Assembly: GCF_963169125.1 (NCBI RefSeq)
Contig: NC_084800.1
Coordinates: 54,854,866-54,918,865, forward strand
Length of the DNA: 64,000 nt
Source: Humulus lupulus
Taxonomy: Eukaryota; Streptophyta; Magnoliopsida; Rosales; Cannabaceae
Reading direction: 5' to 3'
Below, one piece after another: positions 59,795 to 64,000 of the stretch (position 1 is its first letter; each line of letters starts with the position of its first letter). Below the pieces are notes generated by a model. The model was not told the origin of the DNA. It worked only from the letters and a program-made list of their open reading frames with translations, and made no database searches. The position numbers and the translations under genes are program-made.

Positions 59795-60969
59795 CCGTTC
59801 ATACAACTATAACCACATATAGCATTCGCATTCAATAATCAAACACATAATAGTACATTTAGAGCTATATCCTAGCAATAATACAATCTAGGGCCATGCC
59901 CTGCAACAACACTATGGGCCCACGCCCCGCTCTATGGGTGTTAATGTTTTCTTACCTGTACCCCGAGCCTTCCGATGCACCAAGATCAGAAGCACGGTCC
60001 TCTATCCCGAGCCTCTCCGAAATCCTAGTCACAACACATATAAAACGCCCTTTAATGCTAACCAATCCAAAACCACTTTCCGGGGCCAATCCCACACTCT
60101 CGAAACCCCCAAATCCCTAATACAATACATCGAAGACATTCCCCGAACCCCCGGAGTAAAGGCTCAAAATTGCAAGATCTCAAGTTCTGAAAATGGCCTA
60201 GAGCCGCGGCGCTGCCCTAGAGGGCCGCGGCGCCCAGCAAGTCAGAAAGCCTCCCCTGCCCAGAAACAGCCTCGAGCCGCGACGCCCAAGAACAGGGCCG
60301 CGACGCTCCTTCGCGAACCTAGAAATCTGGGTTTTTCCTTGCGTTTTTCCCGAGCTAAAACCATTCCAAGCAAATACCTAAGTCCCAAAATCATTTCAAA
60401 ACCCCAAATGAACCCTTTAACAACCTATAAACATCATAAACAACACCAATCACACAAACACACCCAAAATCCCTTCTTGAGTTTCAAATTCCTAAAACTT
60501 AAACCATAGCTTCCAAGACGCAAACCAGAACTTGAAAACTATAAATCATGCCTCTAGAATCTTGAACCACACCAACTACGAAAATTAAACATGCTAAAGA
60601 TTCTTACCTCAATCAAACTCAGCTTGAACTCCTCCCAATTCCAGCTCCCAACATCTTTCCTCTTTATTATCCTAATTGAATTTCCAAGTAAAACCAGCCA
60701 TATTCCCTTTAGGTGTTCTCACTCAATCTCTGAAAATTCAGACTTAAATTCAACATAAACAGAGCACAATTCTTACCTTTGAGCAATCCTAGCTTAAATC
60801 TGGTTTTGGTTGCCTCAAACTCCTTTGAATCTCCTCCTAGGTCTCACAAGTTCAGCCCCTTCTTTATTTCCCCTTTCTTTCTAGCTCTTTCTTCCAAATT
60901 CAGCATAAACCAAAATATAACCAAGTGTAATACGTATTCCCTTCTCCTTCAGCTGAAGTAATCCAAATC

Positions 60970-63634
60970 TGTAACGCCCCAACTCCAGGGACCGTTACGG
61001 TGTGCCTTGTAAACAGTGCTAAACTCGCTAATCGAGTCATTTGGCCAAAATCATGTAACTAAGTATGATTAGCGGTTTAGGGATTAAAAACTTTGGATAA
61101 GATGTAACGTTTCACTAAACGTTTAATATATACATTGGGATCCCAAATATATAATTTTAAAGTCTACTACAAGAAAATATTTACTACAGGCCGTTCTAAG
61201 CGGCAAAACAGGGTTTAACCCTAGTTCCACTTTAAACCTCGGCCGTGGCGGACGAGCAGCTGCATATGTACACGTCATCACCTAAGCTCTCCAACTCAAG
61301 GATGGTCCAACTTCCTTTTGCCTTTACCTGCACCACAAAGCACCCATGAGCCGAAGCCCAGCAAGAAAACACAATACAACATGATATAATATCAATAGTA
61401 ATCGTATTACTTGTTCAGAACCAACAGTCCAAGCAAATAGGTGACTATCACAGAAGTCACAAATGTGGGGACAACACCCTTTAGCCATGTGATGATAGGA
61501 TCACCAAGGCTTAACAAGTGAGTGAGCATCTCATTATCTTCAAGAGGATAGGTGCATGGTGATTGGTCACCAACATAACCTTCCTCCCGACTCTAGAATC
61601 GTAACTATGGAACAGCGTTCCCTAGCCATGTGACAAACAGTCACCGGGGCCATATGCCCTGGCTTTGATCATCTGGTCTTAGACCAGGCAAGCGCTTATA
61701 AGTTCATCGACTTTAGGTTCGGTCCAGCATTGATGCCATAGAGCCATTCAATGCTGATATCGATTAGATCTAATCTTCATTCGGCCCTGCGTCCTCGACG
61801 CTCATGCTGTTTCTAACCCTCAGCTCAGTGAAACACGACCAGTGCTCAACCCGTTGTGAGCTTAACTAATAAGTCACAACCTCACAGACGGATCTGACAC
61901 CATTGCCGATTCTGATTAATAAGTCAGTGCCATACACAAGTAAGCCATGCCACCAAACATATATCACATGTCCAATATCCATAAACAAGGTATTCATCAT
62001 ACTTACTTAACAAGTATTAATACAATTAGGACCATGCACAAACCCAGAGGCACAAGCTCTGAACAATATCATACCCAGTACTCAAAGAATGTCCTAATCA
62101 CATGTTTCACATGCATCACATACATTATACTTAACAATCCAACATGCACCAATAATATCCATGCATGTCACGTTTAATAATCAACCAACATACATTAGTA
62201 ACAGCCATGCATGCCACATTTAATAATCAACCAACATGCATCAATAATAGCCATGCATGTCACATTTACACAGGGTGCAGTTTTCTTACCTCAGATTCAA
62301 GCTAGAATGATTTAAAGAACGACCCTTGAGAACGATCAACTTTTTGGTCCTTTAGCGGTTACCTGGTCATAACCAATTATGAGATTCCGTCAATAAAATG
62401 AATAACAAAAGGTTCCCAAACCAAAACCTAGCCTCCGAGACATCAAAATTTACTCAACCGGGTAGTAGGTTCGACCCCGAGGCCTAAGGCTTGAATCACC
62501 AAGCTAAAAACACATTTCTGGCCAAAAAGTCACTAAGGGCCGCGGCGCGCCCCTCAAACAGAGGCGGCCTTCCCTGTCAAGCGCCATGGGCCGCAGCGCA
62601 CCATTGCCATGCCGCGGCTCATTACGCAAATCAGCTAAAAATCCAGCACGCACCAGCTCGACTTCCCCTGCGTTTTCCCTTGAAACCAGCCCTTCAAACC
62701 AATCCAAAACACCAACCTAACAGCCAATACAACCATTAAACATCATCCACAACTCACCCTCATCAAAACCCAAAGTAAACATCAATCAAACTTCCATTAA
62801 TCCAAACTTTCCATCAATAAATCACCAACTAAAACTTAACTCAAAAACAGAGTATGGCTCAAACTCAGGTTCAATTCCTTACCTTAAGCTGATTTGAATC
62901 CTTCCCAATGGCTGAACTCAATCTATAATCCCCAAGCTTTGACTCCCTAGCTTGCTTCTTCAATTTGGGACCAAAAACCTCTAAGGGTAAGAGGAGGAGA
63001 TGATGCACGGGTGAGAAGGAGATAAGGGCTCTGTTTTTTACACTTCTACAGCCTTCTAAACACTCCCAAAGGCTGATATATAACTTAGGGGTGAAAAGAC
63101 TATTTTTCCCCTAGGTCAAATAAAGGCTCCTAAACACTCCCAAGGGTAAAACTGTCATTTCCCGCTTATCTCGTTAATTATAATTAACGCTCTCCAATTC
63201 CCGCTATTCTCAATATTCTCAAATGCCAATAAATCATATCCCATTACCCTTTAATTCCCGATAATGTTCTAATCATCAAAATGACCCCGAGACTCACCCC
63301 GAGCCCCGAACTTAAACCCGTTATGACTAGACCGAACACTTACATTTCATGATCGTCTCATGCCGAATAGCTCGAACCAATCCACCTTATAATATGGCTA
63401 TATTAATTAATCACAACCATGCACTCAAAATACATAATTACGCCCACAGCGGCCACATTACCGAAATGCCCTTACAATTAAAATATGAACCCATATGCAT
63501 GCATTCACCATCATATAATAATATAATTCACATAAACATGCATATAATCATTAAATACCATAACAAATCAATTATGGCCCTCCCGACCTCCTAATCAAGG
63601 TCCTAAACCTTATTAGGAAATTCGGGGCATTACA
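60970..63634 (-). mobile_element. D7: family-D solo LTR inside G
   Basis: 2665 bp with the perfect TSD AAATC (60965-60969, 63635-63639). The termini are TGTAACGCCCC and CGGGGCATTACA. It is the best uninterrupted reference for the family in this window. Contains the GCCGCGGCGC cluster at about 62535-62625. No coding region. Confidence 0.95.
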
Positions 63635-64000
63635 AAATCCTTGCCTAATGGCCATTTTACCCTTCCATCTATTTCCCATTCCAACTCAACCTCAAGGCCC
63701 TTTTTGTCATTCCTACTTCCTTACAATTCTACCACTTCATTTAACCAAACTTGTTACTCTCAGTGGTTACTAACGGTTACACAAGTTACCAAATTACCAG
63801 TTACCACTAACTCACAAGAACCCAATTGCAAAATCCCCAAAATACCCCTAGGCTCCTCCCGAGTCGGGTATTTAATCCTGTTGTGACTTTTAAACTAAAT
63901 AGCTCCTTAGGACCGTCTCGGTACGTGCATCACACTGATATCACCACACTCACGTGGTACAAATCACACAATACAATTATCGTATTTATGCCCTCAACGG

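Larger units (their letters stand above)
59610..64000 (-). mobile_element. G: LTR related to family D, interrupted by D7 and cut by the window end
   Basis: The pieces are 59610-60969 and 63640-64000. It has family-D style features on the minus strand: TTTTCTTACCTGTACC, then GCCGCGGCG palindromes at about 60200-60305, and a GGACCGTCTCGG block near 63910 that resembles GACCGTCTCATGCCG of D copies. The sequence is too diverged from D to be the missing part of D4. Neither end is inside the window: the left end is lost at the D5 junction and the right end lies beyond 64000. Confidence 0.65.

Noticed and set aside
60779..64000. Small ORFs in G and D7
   Set aside because: Non-coding LTR sequence; frames are not conserved between copies.

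Overview
This is plant nuclear DNA, very probably from a dicot. It is almost entirely transposable elements and contains no host protein gene, tRNA or rRNA that I can recognise. The evidence is repeated Ty3/gypsy gag-pol genes, plant-type LTRs, 5-bp target-site duplications (TSDs) and AT-rich intergenic sequence.

Layout. (1) 1-11845: Ty3/gypsy element A of the Tat type, cut by the left window edge. It has gag, a broken pol, a 120-bp tandem array, a spliced gene on the opposite strand, and the 3' LTR. (2) 11846-19341: AT-rich sequence with a LINE 3' remnant, a complete 431-bp TRIM element (15388-15818, TSD GTTAC), a probable Ty1/copia LTR, an imperfect hairpin, and the left arm of a long inverted repeat. 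(3) 19342-33743: Tat-type element B, inserted in that inverted repeat. Its 3' LTR is truncated and is followed by a second copy of the 5' flank. (4) 33744-34765: the rest of the inverted-repeat host. (5) 34766-64000: a Russian-doll cluster of solo LTRs. Family D (2.3-2.7 kb, ends TGTAAYGCCC...GGGCGTTACA) is represented by D1, D2, D4, D5, D6 and D7, with a related LTR, G. Two short Tat-like solo LTRs (E, F) and one complete Tat-type element, C (41307-52957), are nested among them. Most insertions are proven by matching 5-bp TSDs.

Shared plan of A, B and C. Each reads LTR - PBS - gag with an unusual C-x2-H-x4-H-x4-C knuckle - protease - RT - RNase H - integrase - internal polypurine tract - non-coding or repeat-rich spacer - antisense gene - terminal polypurine tract - LTR. 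The 5' end of A lies outside the window. Gag-pol is one continuous frame in B and C apart from mutations. No copy is intact: stops, mostly TAG, and small indels interrupt every gag-pol and every antisense gene.

Most interesting result. All three elements carry a homologous gene on the opposite strand. Each has its own TATA box, a leader intron and four core coding exons. The three core introns have the same phases (1, 1, 0) in A, B and C although the proteins have diverged strongly. This gene lies between two polypurine tracts. Antisense extra ORFs in Tat-lineage elements are known; the shared exon structure, leader intron and double polypurine tract are what I read here from the sequence. 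Splice sites are inferred from GT/AG consensus plus frame continuity, not from transcripts.
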